Positions 43,944 through 53,317 are shown, counted from the first letter of the stretch. The stretch: DNA of 64,000 nt from Granulicella pectinivorans (GCF_900114625.1 NZ_FOZL01000001.1:2294001-2358000); one strand, 5' to 3'. A program made the numbers and translations. Notes: generated by a model not told the origin, from the sequence alone.

Positions 43944-45113
43944 TTAGAGTTTCCCTTGCATCGCTGCCTGCATATACTTCACATCGAAACGGAGACGGAC
44001 GCGATCTTTGCGGCCCTGTACGCTGCTATCCGGATACGTGATCGCCACATCGTCCACCGACTTGATGCCCTTGCCCAGAAGACCGTGCGTGAAACAAAAC
44101 TGGCGTACCAACTCCATCTTCTGTTTCAGCGTCGGGCTCGTCGTGAACTCGACGGCGGCCTGCGGTGTGCTGAACAGGGCAGTGGTCTTCAACTGTTCGC
44201 GGTACGAATCGACAGTATCGCCCGATGCGCCGGCGCTGATCTTCAACGCTTCAGCCTGTTGGGGACCGCCGGAGGTCAAGCGCTGCATGGTCTCGTACCA
44301 CGCACCGGCCATGGCCTTGGCGAACTTCTCGCCCGAGCCATCGGGACGATTCAGTACGGAGGTCTGCACGACCAGCAGGTCGAGAATCTCACCGGGAATC
44401 TTGGAGGAGTCGAAGATGGAATGCACGCCCTGATCGCCAAGGATCTGCGATACGAGCGGCTTCCAGGTGACGACTACTTCGTTCGCAGCATTGTTCATGA
44501 ACGCAGGCGCAATGTCGGAGTCGGAGGTATTGATCAACCGCAGCGAGGAAAGCTTGGACTGCTGGCCATTCAGCACCATGGCGCGTTCCAGCAGGTACTC
44601 GGAGACCGTCTTCTGGACCAGCATCACCTTCTTGCCGCCGATCTTGTCGAAGCCGATACCGTTGCGGGTGAGCACGGCATCGTTGCCGTTGGAGTAGTCG
44701 CCCATGAGGATCGCGGTGGTATCCACGCCGGAGGCCGCCGGCATATCGAGCGCCTCCATATTCGTCATCGTGCAGGCATCGATGTTCTTGGCAACGAAGG
44801 AGTCGAGGGAGGCGGCATAGTCGAAACGCTGCACCTTAATCGCGATCCCGTACTTATCGGCCCACTTCTTCAGGATGCCCGACTTCTGCATATAGAAGTA
44901 GGGATTCCAACCGGCGTATGCGGACCAGCCCACGGTAAAGCTGGGCACCTCAGCTTCGAGTGGCGCAGAGGTCGACAAGGCAACGATCAGGCAGACAGCC
45001 GCTGCAACCAGTACCGACCTATAACCAGACCGATAACCAGAGACGGCAGGGGACGCCGAGGTACAGGTCTTCGCCTGACGGTGCGAACCACCGGTTTTTT
45101 GGAATGAATGCAT
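43944..45113 (-). CDS. ABC substrate-binding protein of the urea-carboxylase region (putative guanidine/urea)
   Basis: The 389-aa protein has an N-terminal hydrophobic leader (SVLVAAAVCLIVALSTSA, after about 30 residues) and a NMT1/TauA-like binding domain (FTVGWSAYAGWNPYFYMQKS; CTMTNMEALDMPAASGVDTT; ILMGDYSNGNDAVLTRNGIG). GWSxYxGWxPW-type starts and the D-Y-S-N-G motif are typical of the binding proteins always found near urea carboxylase genes. Neighbouring carboxylase and deiminase genes suggest guanidine or urea as ligand. First gene of a minus-strand operon that continues through permease, ATPase, PSD1, DUF1501 and cytochrome c. Confidence 0.87.
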   Translation of the reverse strand: MHSFQKTGGSHRQAKTCTSASPAVSGYRSGYRSVLVAAAVCLIVALSTSAPLEAEVPSFTVGWSAYAGWNPYFYMQKSGILKKWADKYGIAIKVQRFDYAASLDSFVAKNIDACTMTNMEALDMPAASGVDTTAILMGDYSNGNDAVLTRNGIGFDKIGGKKVMLVQKTVSEYLLERAMVLNGQQSKLSSLRLINTSDSDIAPAFMNNAANEVVVTWKPLVSQILGDQGVHSIFDSSKIPGEILDLLVVQTSVLNRPDGSGEKFAKAMAGAWYETMQRLTSGGPQQAEALKISAGASGDTVDSYREQLKTTALFSTPQAAVEFTTSPTLKQKMELVRQFCFTHGLLGKGIKSVDDVAITYPDSSVQGRKDRVRLRFDVKYMQAAMQGKL

Positions 45114-45163
45114 GTGCCCATTCTAGCCATGGCTTTTTACCCCTTTCGCGATGCATGGCATTC

Positions 45164-45235
45164 GGCAATAGCTGTTATAGGGGAGTGGCAATAGAACGCC
45201 TCGACCCACATGCACGCGTATGAGAATGCCAATAG
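45164..45235. promoter_or_regulatory. repeated GGCAATAG motif in the divergent transporter/catabolic promoter region
   Basis: GGCAATAG occurs at 45164-45171 and 45187-45194, and GCCAATAG at 45228-45235, with a related GCCAATG near 45247. The repeats lie between the divergent binding-protein and beta-propeller genes and could bind a shared regulator. No guanidine riboswitch motif was found in this gap. Confidence 0.4.
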
Positions 45236-45347
45236 GGAATGAGTCAGCCAATGTTCTTCTTTGCAGTCTGCAGCCGGGAAATACCCTTGCTGTGCCTAGT
45301 TCCCCTGCATGGAAGCATCCACACGAGTTGAAGACGGGAATCGAGCG

Positions 45348-46376
45348 ATGTCCAAAGCAAAACGTATCGCCCATGTTGCCTCCGCGCTTACGATCCTGAG
45401 CGTCTCGATGCTGCACGCGCAGCAGACCCCTCTGCCGGCTCCAACCGGTGCCACCCCACCGGCGCGGCCGCCCCGTATTGTGCGGCCCGGCGTGCATACT
45501 CCTGGCGTCTCTCACCCGATGGATGAACTGAAGAAGACCGCGGTCTTCCCGGTCGAGGGTAGCCCGGACTGGTCCGTCATCACCCGGGATGCCGTCTGGG
45601 TCTCGAGCGCCCGTGCCAATCACGTCGTGCAGCTTTTGCCTGCGACCAATACGGTCGGCCTCATCGTGGACGTGGCGCGCCCCTGCTCCGGCCTGACTGA
45701 GGGCTTCGGCTCCATCTGGGCACCAAGCTGCGGTACCCATGAGCTCGACCGGCTCGACCCAGCCACCGGCAAGATCGTCGCCAGCATTCCCGCGGACGCC
45801 GCAAACTCCGAGGGCGGCATCGCCACCGGCGCCGGCTCGGTCTGGTTCGTCGTCAAGCCCAGCAAGCTCCTTCGCATCGATCCCAGGAGCAACACCGTGG
45901 CCGCGACGATCGATCTGCCGGAAGGAACTGAGAATCCCACGTTTGCCGACGGCTTCGTCTGGGTCTCCTCCTTCGGCCAGAACCAGTTGATCAAGGTCGA
46001 CCCTGAAACGAATACCGTGGTGGCGACGATTCCCATCGGCCCCAAGCCACGCTTCATCACGGCGGGCGAAGGCTCGGTCTGGACGTTGAACCAGGGCGAC
46101 GGCACCATCTCGCGCGTCGACACGAAGACCGGCAAGCTGGTCGCGACGATCGAGTGTGGCATTCCCGGCGGTGGCGGCGATCTGTCCTACGCCGACGGCT
46201 TTGTCTGGGCGGCGATGTTCGACTTTCCATTGACCAAGGTCGATGCGAAAACAAATAAGGTAGTGGGGCAGTGGGCCGGACCGGGCGGCGACGGCATGCG
46301 CGCCGGCGGCGGTTCGGTCTGGCTCTCGAACCTTCGTCTGGCTTCGGTCTGGCGCATTCCCCCTCAGCAGGACTAA
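45348..46376 (+). CDS. exported YVTN/virginiamycin-B-lyase-like beta-propeller protein
   Basis: This 342-aa protein has a signal peptide (HVASALTILSVSMLHAQ) and six or seven repeats of about 42 residues with the pattern GSVW...L.RIDP.TNTVVATI (for example VWVSSARANHVVQLLPATNT; VWFVVKPSKLLRIDPRSNTV; VWTLNQGDGTISRVDTKTGK). This is a beta-propeller of the YVTN/Vgb-like type. Role in the locus is unknown; it could be a periplasmic ligand or protein scaffold. ATG 45348 starts the signal peptide; ATG 45309 is in the same frame. It leads the plus-strand guanidine genes by 59 bp. Confidence 0.82.
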   Translation: MSKAKRIAHVASALTILSVSMLHAQQTPLPAPTGATPPARPPRIVRPGVHTPGVSHPMDELKKTAVFPVEGSPDWSVITRDAVWVSSARANHVVQLLPATNTVGLIVDVARPCSGLTEGFGSIWAPSCGTHELDRLDPATGKIVASIPADAANSEGGIATGAGSVWFVVKPSKLLRIDPRSNTVAATIDLPEGTENPTFADGFVWVSSFGQNQLIKVDPETNTVVATIPIGPKPRFITAGEGSVWTLNQGDGTISRVDTKTGKLVATIECGIPGGGGDLSYADGFVWAAMFDFPLTKVDAKTNKVVGQWAGPGGDGMRAGGGSVWLSNLRLASVWRIPPQQD

Positions 46377-46435
46377 GCTCGGCACCGCACGAACTTGCAA
46401 ACAACCGGTCGCTTGACTGGAGAAAGATACATCCC

Positions 46436-47149
46436 TTGAACGAACGCATTCTCTGGCAGGAGACGCTACCTGGCTCCTCCACCTGGTCCCATATTCTGAA
46501 ACGCGGTACCGCGCTGCGGCTTACCGCGATCGATGACGCGCCCAACGTGGGCGTGATCCTCTTGAACGCCGATAACTTCTCCGAGAGGATGAGCCTTCCG
46601 GACGCACTGAAGGCACAGCACCTGGCGCGTCTCACCGCCGGTGTGGCCCTCTACTCCGACATGGGCCGCATCCTCTGCTCCATCACTGAAGACACCGTGG
46701 GCTGGCACGATCCGCTCGGTGGCTGCTCCGACGATGCCATGGTGGCCGCAAAGTATGGCCTCAGCTCCTACCAGCAATCACGCAACGCGTGGCACCAGAG
46801 CGGGCTCGACGGCTTTCTCATCGAACTCGCCAAGTACGGCCTCAGTGCACGTGACCTGATGATGAACATCAACTTCTTCAGCAAGGTGGAGGTCTCGGAC
46901 GAAGGCGCGATGCGCTTTGTCCCCAACAACGCCCAGGCTGGTGATGCGGTGGAGCTGCGCGCGGAGATGAACACGCTCGTCATCCTCAACAGTTGCCAGC
47001 ATCCCATGGACCCATCCCGCGACTACACGCAGAAACGCGTTGAATTGACGCTCAAGCAGGTACCGGCACCCGGACCGGACGACCTGACTCGCAACTCCCG
47101 CGCTGAAAATGCGCGCGGCTTCATCATGACGGAACGTTACTTCCTTTAG
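46436..47149 (+). CDS. urea-carboxylase-associated protein 1 (DUF1989), probable carboxyguanidine deiminase subunit
   Basis: The 237-aa protein belongs to the urea-carboxylase-associated (DUF1989) family, with the conserved segments GWHDPLGGCSDDAM and MMNINFFSKVEV, and VELRAEMNTLVILNSCQHP near the end. These pairs have been identified as subunits of carboxyguanidine deiminase, which converts carboxyguanidine to allophanate. Start: TTG 46436 is the likely start, with GGAG 13 nt upstream; the upstream open frame overlaps the beta-propeller gene out of frame and has no coding character. It is a paralogue of the next gene. Confidence 0.85.
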   Translation: MNERILWQETLPGSSTWSHILKRGTALRLTAIDDAPNVGVILLNADNFSERMSLPDALKAQHLARLTAGVALYSDMGRILCSITEDTVGWHDPLGGCSDDAMVAAKYGLSSYQQSRNAWHQSGLDGFLIELAKYGLSARDLMMNINFFSKVEVSDEGAMRFVPNNAQAGDAVELRAEMNTLVILNSCQHPMDPSRDYTQKRVELTLKQVPAPGPDDLTRNSRAENARGFIMTERYFL

Positions 47150-47170
47150 GGAAGGAGAGAGAGAGCTTTT

Positions 47171-47866
47171 ATGAACGTTCAAGGAATTGAACTTATACCG
47201 GAGACGATGCTCCAAATCAGTCCGCGCCGCTCTGAAGACGCCGTCTTCGACCAGGTGGTCCTGGCCGGAGATTCCTTCGTCCACGAGATTGAGCGCGGGC
47301 AATACATCCGCATCGTCGATCTCGAAGGCAACCAGGCTGTCGATACGTTGTTTTACAACGCGCATAACTATGTGGATCGCTACAGCGCGCAGGACACCAT
47401 TCGCACGCAGGGCAGTGTATACCTCACCACAGGGACGAAACTCATCAGCACGTTGCGCCACACGCTGCTGACCATCGTCGCCGACACCTGCGGACGTCAC
47501 GATACGCTGGGTGGCGCGTGCTCCGCAGAAAGCAACATGGTTCGTTACGATATCGAAAAGCGCTCGATGCACGCCTGCCGCCAGAGCTTCCTCAAGGGAG
47601 CGATGCAGTGGTCAGCGATCAGCGGACACGAACTCAATAAGTTCGACCTCACGGCGAACATCAACTTCTTCATGAATGTGCCTGTCCAGCCGGCGGGTAA
47701 ACTGAGCTTCGAAGACGGTGTCTCAGACGCTGGCAAATATGTCGAACTCCGTGCCGAGATGGATACGCTCATGATCATCTCCAACTGCCCACAGCTCAAC
47801 AATCCCTGCAACGCGTATAACCCGACGCCGGTCCGCATCCTCATCTGGGATGAACCCGCGTCCTAG
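47171..47866 (+). CDS. urea-carboxylase-associated protein 2 (DUF1989), probable carboxyguanidine deiminase subunit
   Basis: The 231-aa protein is the second DUF1989 paralogue: GRHDTLGGACSAESNM, LTANINFFMNVPV and VELRAEMDTLMIISNCPQLN line up with the first. AAGGAGAGAG lies upstream of ATG 47171, 21 bp after the previous stop. In the guanidine pathway the two proteins act together between the carboxylase and allophanate hydrolase. The urea carboxylase gene begins 14 bp downstream. Confidence 0.87.
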   Translation: MNVQGIELIPETMLQISPRRSEDAVFDQVVLAGDSFVHEIERGQYIRIVDLEGNQAVDTLFYNAHNYVDRYSAQDTIRTQGSVYLTTGTKLISTLRHTLLTIVADTCGRHDTLGGACSAESNMVRYDIEKRSMHACRQSFLKGAMQWSAISGHELNKFDLTANINFFMNVPVQPAGKLSFEDGVSDAGKYVELRAEMDTLMIISNCPQLNNPCNAYNPTPVRILIWDEPAS

Positions 47867-47880
47867 CTTCGAGGAAATAA

Positions 47881-50800
47881 ATGTTTAGCAAAGTTCTGAT
47901 CGCCAACCGCGGCGCTATCGCCTGTCGCATCGAACGCACGCTCCGCCGCATGGGGGTGGGCTCGGTCGCCGTCTACTCTGAGGCTGACGCCAGCTCGTTG
48001 CATGTTCTCGACGCCGACGAGGCCATCCTCATCGGCCCCGCCCCCGCCGCGCAGAGCTACCTCTCCTTCGACGCCATCTTCGCCGCCGCCGCGTCGACCG
48101 GCGCACAGGCCATCCACCCCGGCTACGGCTTCCTGAGCGAGAACATCGCCTTCGCCCGTGAGTGCACCGCGCGTGGCCTCGTCTTCATCGGCCCCACGCC
48201 GGACAACATCGACGCCTTCGCGCTCAAGCACACCGCGCGCGCCACCGCCCTGCGCTGCGGCGTGCCTCTGCTCCCCGGCACCGGTCTGCTCGCCGATCTC
48301 CCCGAAGCCCTCGCCCAGGCCGAGAAGCTCGGCTACCCCGTCATGCTCAAAAGCTCCGGCGGCGGTGGCGGCATCGGCATGCGCGTCTGCCAGTCCGCAG
48401 CCGACCTCGAAGAAGCCTTCGATTCCGTGCTCCGTCTCAGCCGCGCCAACTTCGGCGACAGCGGCGTATACCTCGAAAAGTACGTCTCCCGTGCCCGCCA
48501 CATCGAAGTCCAGATCTTCGGCGACGGCAAGGGCGAGGTCATCGCCCTCGGCGAGCGCGACTGCTCCGCCCAACGCCGCCATCAGAAAGTCCTCGAAGAG
48601 ACCCCCGCGCCCGGCCTCACCGATGCCACCCGCAGGCACCTCTACGACTCCGCCATCCTCCTCGGCAAAGCCGTCCACTACGCCAACGCCGGCACCGTCG
48701 AGTTCATCTACGACGACGTCACCGGCGAGTTCTACTTTCTCGAAGTCAACACGCGTCTGCAGGTCGAACATGGCGTCACCGAGCAGGTCACCGGCGTCGA
48801 CCTCGTCGAGTGGATGGTCCTGCAGGCCGCCGGCGAACTCGCCCCGCTCTCCTCCTACAACGTGCAGCTCAGCGGTGCCTCCATCGAGGCCCGCGTCTAC
48901 GCCGAGAACCCCGCCAGCAACTTCCAGCCCACACCCGGCAAACTCACACTCGTAACATTTCCTGGCACAGATCTCGCCCGCACCGAAACCTGGATCGAAT
49001 CCGGCGCGACCATCACGCCCTTCTACGACCCGATGATCGCCAAGATCATCGTCACCGGCAAAGACCGCACCGAAGCCCTCGCCAAACTCGACGCCGCGCT
49101 CGCCGCGACCCACATCGACGGCACCGAGACCAACCTCTCCTATCTCCGCGAAGTAGCCGCCTCCCCCGAGTTTGTAGCAGGAACGGTTACAACCGCCTTC
49201 CTCGGCACCTTTGCCTTCAAGCGCAACGCCATTGAGATCCTCGAAGGCGGCACACAGTCCACCGTGCAGGACTATCCCGGTCGCATCGGCTACTGGAACG
49301 TAGGCGTACCCCCGTCCGGCCCCATGGACCACCTCAACTTCCGCATCGCGAACCGCATCGTCGGCAACTCCGCCAACGCCGCGGCCATCGAGTTCGCCAC
49401 CATGGGCGCGCGCATGCGCTTCCAGACCGAGACCGTCATCGCCCTCACCGGCGCGGACATGGGCGCAAAGCTCAACGGCAAACTCATCGACCGCTGGAAG
49501 CCGATCGAAGTCAAAACCGGTGACACCCTCTCGCTCGGTGCAGCCTCCAAAGAAGGCATCCGCGCCTACCTCGCCGTGCGCGGCGGTATCGACACCCAGC
49601 CCTACCTCGGCAGCCGCGCCACCTTCATGCTCGGCGGCTTCGGCGGCCACGCCGGACGCGGCCTGCGCGGCGGCGATGTCCTCTATCTCGGCCAGTCGGA
49701 CCTCACCCTCTCCGACCCCATCGAGATGCCCGCAGGCAGCATGCCCACGCTCGCCCGCAATTGGGATATCGGTGTCCTCTTCGGCCCGCACACCGCACCC
49801 GACTTCTTCACTGAAGGCGACATCGAGATGCTCTTCGCGACGCTCTGGAAGGTCCACTACCAGAGCGACCGCACCGGTGTCCGCCTCACCGGCCCCAAGC
49901 CCACCTGGGCACGCCCCGACGGCGGCGAAGCCGGCCTGCACCCCTCGAACATCCACGACAACGCCTACGCCATCGGCGCCATCGACTTCACTGGCGACAT
50001 GCCCATCCTGCTCGGCCCCGACGGCCCCTCGCTCGGCGGCTTCGTCTGCCCCGCGGTCATCGTGCAGGCCGAACTCTGGAAGCTCGGCCAACTCAAGGCC
50101 GGAGACACCGTCCACTTCCGCCGCCTCACCCTCGCCCAGGCCGAAGCCCTCGAACGCCAGCAGAACGACTTCCTCATCGACTTCACCACACCCCTCGCCG
50201 AGCTGCCGGCAACCACCGAACTCGAACCGGCCGTCATCCTCGCCCTCACCGACCGCGCCACTCCCATGGTCTTCCGTGCTGACGGCGACAAGTACATGCT
50301 CGTCGAATACGGCCCCATGGAACTCGACCTCAATCTCCGCTTCCGCGTGCACGTCCTCGAGCAAAACCTCCGCGAAGCCAACCTCGACGGCATCATCGAC
50401 ATCACCCCCGGCATCCGCTCGCTGCACATCCACTACGACGGCCTCGTCCTGCCCCGTGCTCTGCTGATCGAAACCCTCAGCAAGCTCGACCTCGCCATGC
50501 CCGAGCTCAAGGACATCACCGTCCCCTCGCGCATCGTGCATCTGCCCCTCTCATGGGACGACCCGCAAGCCAAGCTCGCCCAGCAGAAATACATGCAGGC
50601 CGTCCGCCCCGATGCCCCATGGTGCCCGTCGAACATCGAGTTCATCCGCCGCATCAACGGCCTCGATTCCATCGACGACGTCTATCGCATCGTCTACGAA
50701 GCCAGCTATCTCGTCCTCGGTCTCGGTGACGTCTATCTCGGCGCGCCAGTAGCCACACCCGTCGATCCCCGCCACCGCCTCGTCACCACCAAGTACAACC

Positions 50801-51477
50801 CAGCCCGCACCTGGACCCCCGAAAACGCAGTCGGCATCGGCGGAGCCTACATGTGCGTCTACGGCATGGAAGGCCCCGGCGGCTACCAGCTCGTAGGCCG
50901 CACCATCCAGGTCTGGAACGCATGGAAGACCACCCCCGCCTTCGTCGCTGGCAAGCCATGGTCCCTCCGCTTCTTCGACCAGATTCGCTTCTACCCCGTC
51001 TCGCATGAAGAGCTGATGGAAGCTCGCGAACTCTTCCCGCACGGCCAATACGAACTCCGCGTCGAAGAGACGACCTTCAACCTCGCCGACTATCAAACCT
51101 TTCTCGCCTCCATCGCCACCGAAGCCGCCGCCTTCAAGAAACACCAAAGGGAGTCCTTCAACGCCGAGCGCGAGCGCTGGAAGGCCGCCGGGCAGATGAC
51201 CATCGTCGAGCCGCCCGAGACCCCGATGGACCAGCCCGACGCCGTCGTCCCCAATGGCTGCGAAGGCATCTCATCCTCCGTTACAGCCAGCGTCTTCCAG
51301 ATCCCTGTAGCCGTCGGAGACCGCGTCGAAGAAGGCCAGAAGCTCGTCGTGCTCGATGCCATGAAGATGGAGATCGCGATCCCTTCGCACATAGCGGGCA
51401 CAGTCGCGGAGGTCCACTGCAATCTCGGCTCGCTCGTCATGAGCGGCCAGCTCCTCGTCTCCGTTCGCCCCGATTGA
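47881..51477 (+). CDS. biotin-dependent urea/guanidine carboxylase
   Basis: The 1198-aa enzyme has a biotin carboxylase domain at 1-445 (KVLIANRGAIACRIERTLRR; MLKSSGGGGGIGM; EFYFLEVNTRLQVEHGVTEQ), a KipA-like carboxyltransferase part (VQDYPGRIGYWNVGVPPSGP, about 460-750), a KipI-like part (about 790-1020, with GPGGYQLVGRTIQVWN) and a C-terminal biotinyl domain with biotin-accepting Lys1162 in VLDAMKMEI. It uses ATP and bicarbonate to carboxylate urea or guanidine. The neighbouring DUF1989 pair makes guanidine the likelier substrate. GAGGAAAT precedes ATG 47881. Codons end strongly in C. Confidence 0.93.
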   Translation: MFSKVLIANRGAIACRIERTLRRMGVGSVAVYSEADASSLHVLDADEAILIGPAPAAQSYLSFDAIFAAAASTGAQAIHPGYGFLSENIAFARECTARGLVFIGPTPDNIDAFALKHTARATALRCGVPLLPGTGLLADLPEALAQAEKLGYPVMLKSSGGGGGIGMRVCQSAADLEEAFDSVLRLSRANFGDSGVYLEKYVSRARHIEVQIFGDGKGEVIALGERDCSAQRRHQKVLEETPAPGLTDATRRHLYDSAILLGKAVHYANAGTVEFIYDDVTGEFYFLEVNTRLQVEHGVTEQVTGVDLVEWMVLQAAGELAPLSSYNVQLSGASIEARVYAENPASNFQPTPGKLTLVTFPGTDLARTETWIESGATITPFYDPMIAKIIVTGKDRTEALAKLDAALAATHIDGTETNLSYLREVAASPEFVAGTVTTAFLGTFAFKRNAIEILEGGTQSTVQDYPGRIGYWNVGVPPSGPMDHLNFRIANRIVGNSANAAAIEFATMGARMRFQTETVIALTGADMGAKLNGKLIDRWKPIEVKTGDTLSLGAASKEGIRAYLAVRGGIDTQPYLGSRATFMLGGFGGHAGRGLRGGDVLYLGQSDLTLSDPIEMPAGSMPTLARNWDIGVLFGPHTAPDFFTEGDIEMLFATLWKVHYQSDRTGVRLTGPKPTWARPDGGEAGLHPSNIHDNAYAIGAIDFTGDMPILLGPDGPSLGGFVCPAVIVQAELWKLGQLKAGDTVHFRRLTLAQAEALERQQNDFLIDFTTPLAELPATTELEPAVILALTDRATPMVFRADGDKYMLVEYGPMELDLNLRFRVHVLEQNLREANLDGIIDITPGIRSLHIHYDGLVLPRALLIETLSKLDLAMPELKDITVPSRIVHLPLSWDDPQAKLAQQKYMQAVRPDAPWCPSNIEFIRRINGLDSIDDVYRIVYEASYLVLGLGDVYLGAPVATPVDPRHRLVTTKYNPARTWTPENAVGIGGAYMCVYGMEGPGGYQLVGRTIQVWNAWKTTPAFVAGKPWSLRFFDQIRFYPVSHEELMEARELFPHGQYELRVEETTFNLADYQTFLASIATEAAAFKKHQRESFNAERERWKAAGQMTIVEPPETPMDQPDAVVPNGCEGISSSVTASVFQIPVAVGDRVEEGQKLVVLDAMKMEIAIPSHIAGTVAEVHCNLGSLVMSGQLLVSVRPD

Positions 51478-51502
51478 AGGCCGCCCCGGCTAAGGAGTTC
51501 CA

Positions 51503-53314
51503 TTGAACATCGAAGCCCTTCACCGCGAATACGCCTCCTCCGCCACCACACCGGTTGAGGTCGTCCAGAAAATCTTCGCCCGCATCGAAGCCGAAGGCCT
51601 GCACCCAGTCTGGATCTCTCTCCTCCCGAAGGAGCAGGTGCTGGCCCGCGCGAACCACCTCGCCCTGCACCTCACCCCGGAAGACCGCGCCAAACTGCCC
51701 CTCTACGGCATCCCCTTCGCCGTCAAGGACAACATCGAAGTAGCCAACCACCCCACCACCGCCGCCTGTCCTGCCTATGCCTACACCCCCAGTGAAAGCG
51801 CCACGGTCGTTACGAAATTGGAAGCAGCAGGCGCGATCCTCATCGGCAAGACCAACATGGATCAGTTCGCCACCGGCCTCGTCGGCACGCGCAGCCCCTA
51901 CGGCATCTGCTCCAGCGTCTTCCACAAGGACTACATCTCCGGAGGCTCAAGCTCAGGCTCCGCCGTAGCCGTAGCAAGCGGACTCGTCTCCTTCGCCCTC
52001 GGCACGGACACCGCCGGCTCCGGCCGCGTCCCCGCCATGTTCAACAACCTCGTCGGCCTCAAGCCCACGCGCGGCGTCCTCAGCACGCACGGCGTCGTCC
52101 CCGCCTGCCGCACGCTCGACTGCGTCTCCATCTTCGCCGAGACCTCCTCCGACGCAGCCCTGGTACTCGCCGCAGCAAGCGGCTTCGATGTGAAAGACCC
52201 ATACTCACGCCAGCCGACACCGGGTGCGGGAGCCTCTCCATGGGCAGCAGCGCCCACATTCCGCTTCGGCGTTCCCGCTGCCAACACACTCGAATTCTTC
52301 GGCGACACACACAATCCCGCTCTCTATCAAGCCGCCGTCGAAGCCCTCACTCACCTCGGCGGACAACCCGTCGAGATCGATCTTGCCCCATTCCTGGCCA
52401 CCGCCCAGCTCCTCTACAAAGGCCCATGGGTAGCCGAGCGCTACGCCGCCATCGCCTCGTTCATCGCCGCTCACAAAGCCGACATGGACCCCACCGTAGC
52501 CGGCATCATCTCCGGGGCAGGGAACTACACCGCGGTCGATGCCTTCGAGTCCGCCTACAAGCTCGAAGCCCTGCGCAGAACCACCAGCGCCGTATGGAAT
52601 GACATCGACTTCATGCTCCTCCCCACCGCGCCTCGCACCTACACCATCGCCGAGATCGTCGAGGCCCCCGTCGAGCGCAACAGCCACCTCGGCACCTACA
52701 CCAACTTCGTCAACCTGCTCGACCTCTCCGCCATCGCCGTGCCCGCGGGCATGCGCCCCGACGGCCTGCCCTTCGGCGTCTCCTTCATCGGCAAAGCCTT
52801 CACCGAAACCGCCCTGCTCCCCGTAGCGGATCGCCTGCACCGGGCCCTCAACACAACTCTCGGTGGCGGCTCTGAAACACTGGCAGCAACCACGCCTCTG
52901 GCCATCGCGATTCCTCCGCAGGGAACACTGCTCATGGCCGTCGTAGGAGCCCACCTCGAAGGCCAGCCGCTCAACTGGCAGCTGACCCAGCGCGGAGGCC
53001 GCCTCATCCGCCGCTGCAAGACCAGCACCGACTATAAGTTCTACGCCCTCAAAAACACCACGCCGCCGAAACCTGGCCTGGTTCGCGTGCCCGGATACAC
53101 CGGCTCCGGCATCGAGGTCGAAATCTGGGCCCTCCCCGCCGACACTGTGGGAACCTTCGTCGAGGGCGTGCCCCAGCCGCTCTCGATCGGCAAGTTGAAG
53201 CTTGACGACGGCTCACTCGTGATGGGCTTCCTCGTCGAGCCATCCGCGACAGAAGACGCGCTCGAGATCACCCATCTCGGCGGTTGGCGCGCCTATCTCG
53301 CAACCCTCCAATAA
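51503..53314 (+). CDS. atzF: allophanate hydrolase
   Basis: The 603-aa protein has an amidase-signature domain with catalytic Lys75 (GIPFAVKDNIEV), cis-Ser149 (ISGGSSSGSAVAVASG) and nucleophile Ser173 (LGTDTAGSGRVPA), followed by a C-terminal domain at about 470-603 (VVGAHLEGQPLNWQLTQRGG; TGSGIEVEIWALP) with the gamma-glutamylcyclotransferase-like fold found in full-length allophanate hydrolases. It releases ammonia and CO2 from allophanate, the last step after the carboxylase and deiminase. Start is TTG 51503 with AAGGAG 6 nt upstream. The gene is the last of the plus-strand operon. Confidence 0.92.
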   Translation: MNIEALHREYASSATTPVEVVQKIFARIEAEGLHPVWISLLPKEQVLARANHLALHLTPEDRAKLPLYGIPFAVKDNIEVANHPTTAACPAYAYTPSESATVVTKLEAAGAILIGKTNMDQFATGLVGTRSPYGICSSVFHKDYISGGSSSGSAVAVASGLVSFALGTDTAGSGRVPAMFNNLVGLKPTRGVLSTHGVVPACRTLDCVSIFAETSSDAALVLAAASGFDVKDPYSRQPTPGAGASPWAAAPTFRFGVPAANTLEFFGDTHNPALYQAAVEALTHLGGQPVEIDLAPFLATAQLLYKGPWVAERYAAIASFIAAHKADMDPTVAGIISGAGNYTAVDAFESAYKLEALRRTTSAVWNDIDFMLLPTAPRTYTIAEIVEAPVERNSHLGTYTNFVNLLDLSAIAVPAGMRPDGLPFGVSFIGKAFTETALLPVADRLHRALNTTLGGGSETLAATTPLAIAIPPQGTLLMAVVGAHLEGQPLNWQLTQRGGRLIRRCKTSTDYKFYALKNTTPPKPGLVRVPGYTGSGIEVEIWALPADTVGTFVEGVPQPLSIGKLKLDDGSLVMGFLVEPSATEDALEITHLGGWRAYLATLQ

Positions 53315-53317
53315 GAA

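Noticed and set aside
45150..45240. Sigma-54 promoter upstream of the nitrogen genes
   Set aside because: Several TGGCA segments exist but none has the GC element at the required 10-bp distance from GG.
45114..45347. Possible guanidine riboswitch (ykkC class)
   Set aside because: CCTAGTTCCCC slightly resembles part of guanidine-I, but the conserved ACACGG and GGGAGA core segments and the mini-ykkC ACGR hairpins were not found by eye on either strand.
47863..50541. Minus-strand open frame of 892 codons opposite the urea/guanidine carboxylase
   Set aside because: It is antisense to a clear carboxylase; the Asp/Glu/Val/Gly-rich product has no domain pattern and results from the C-ending codon bias.
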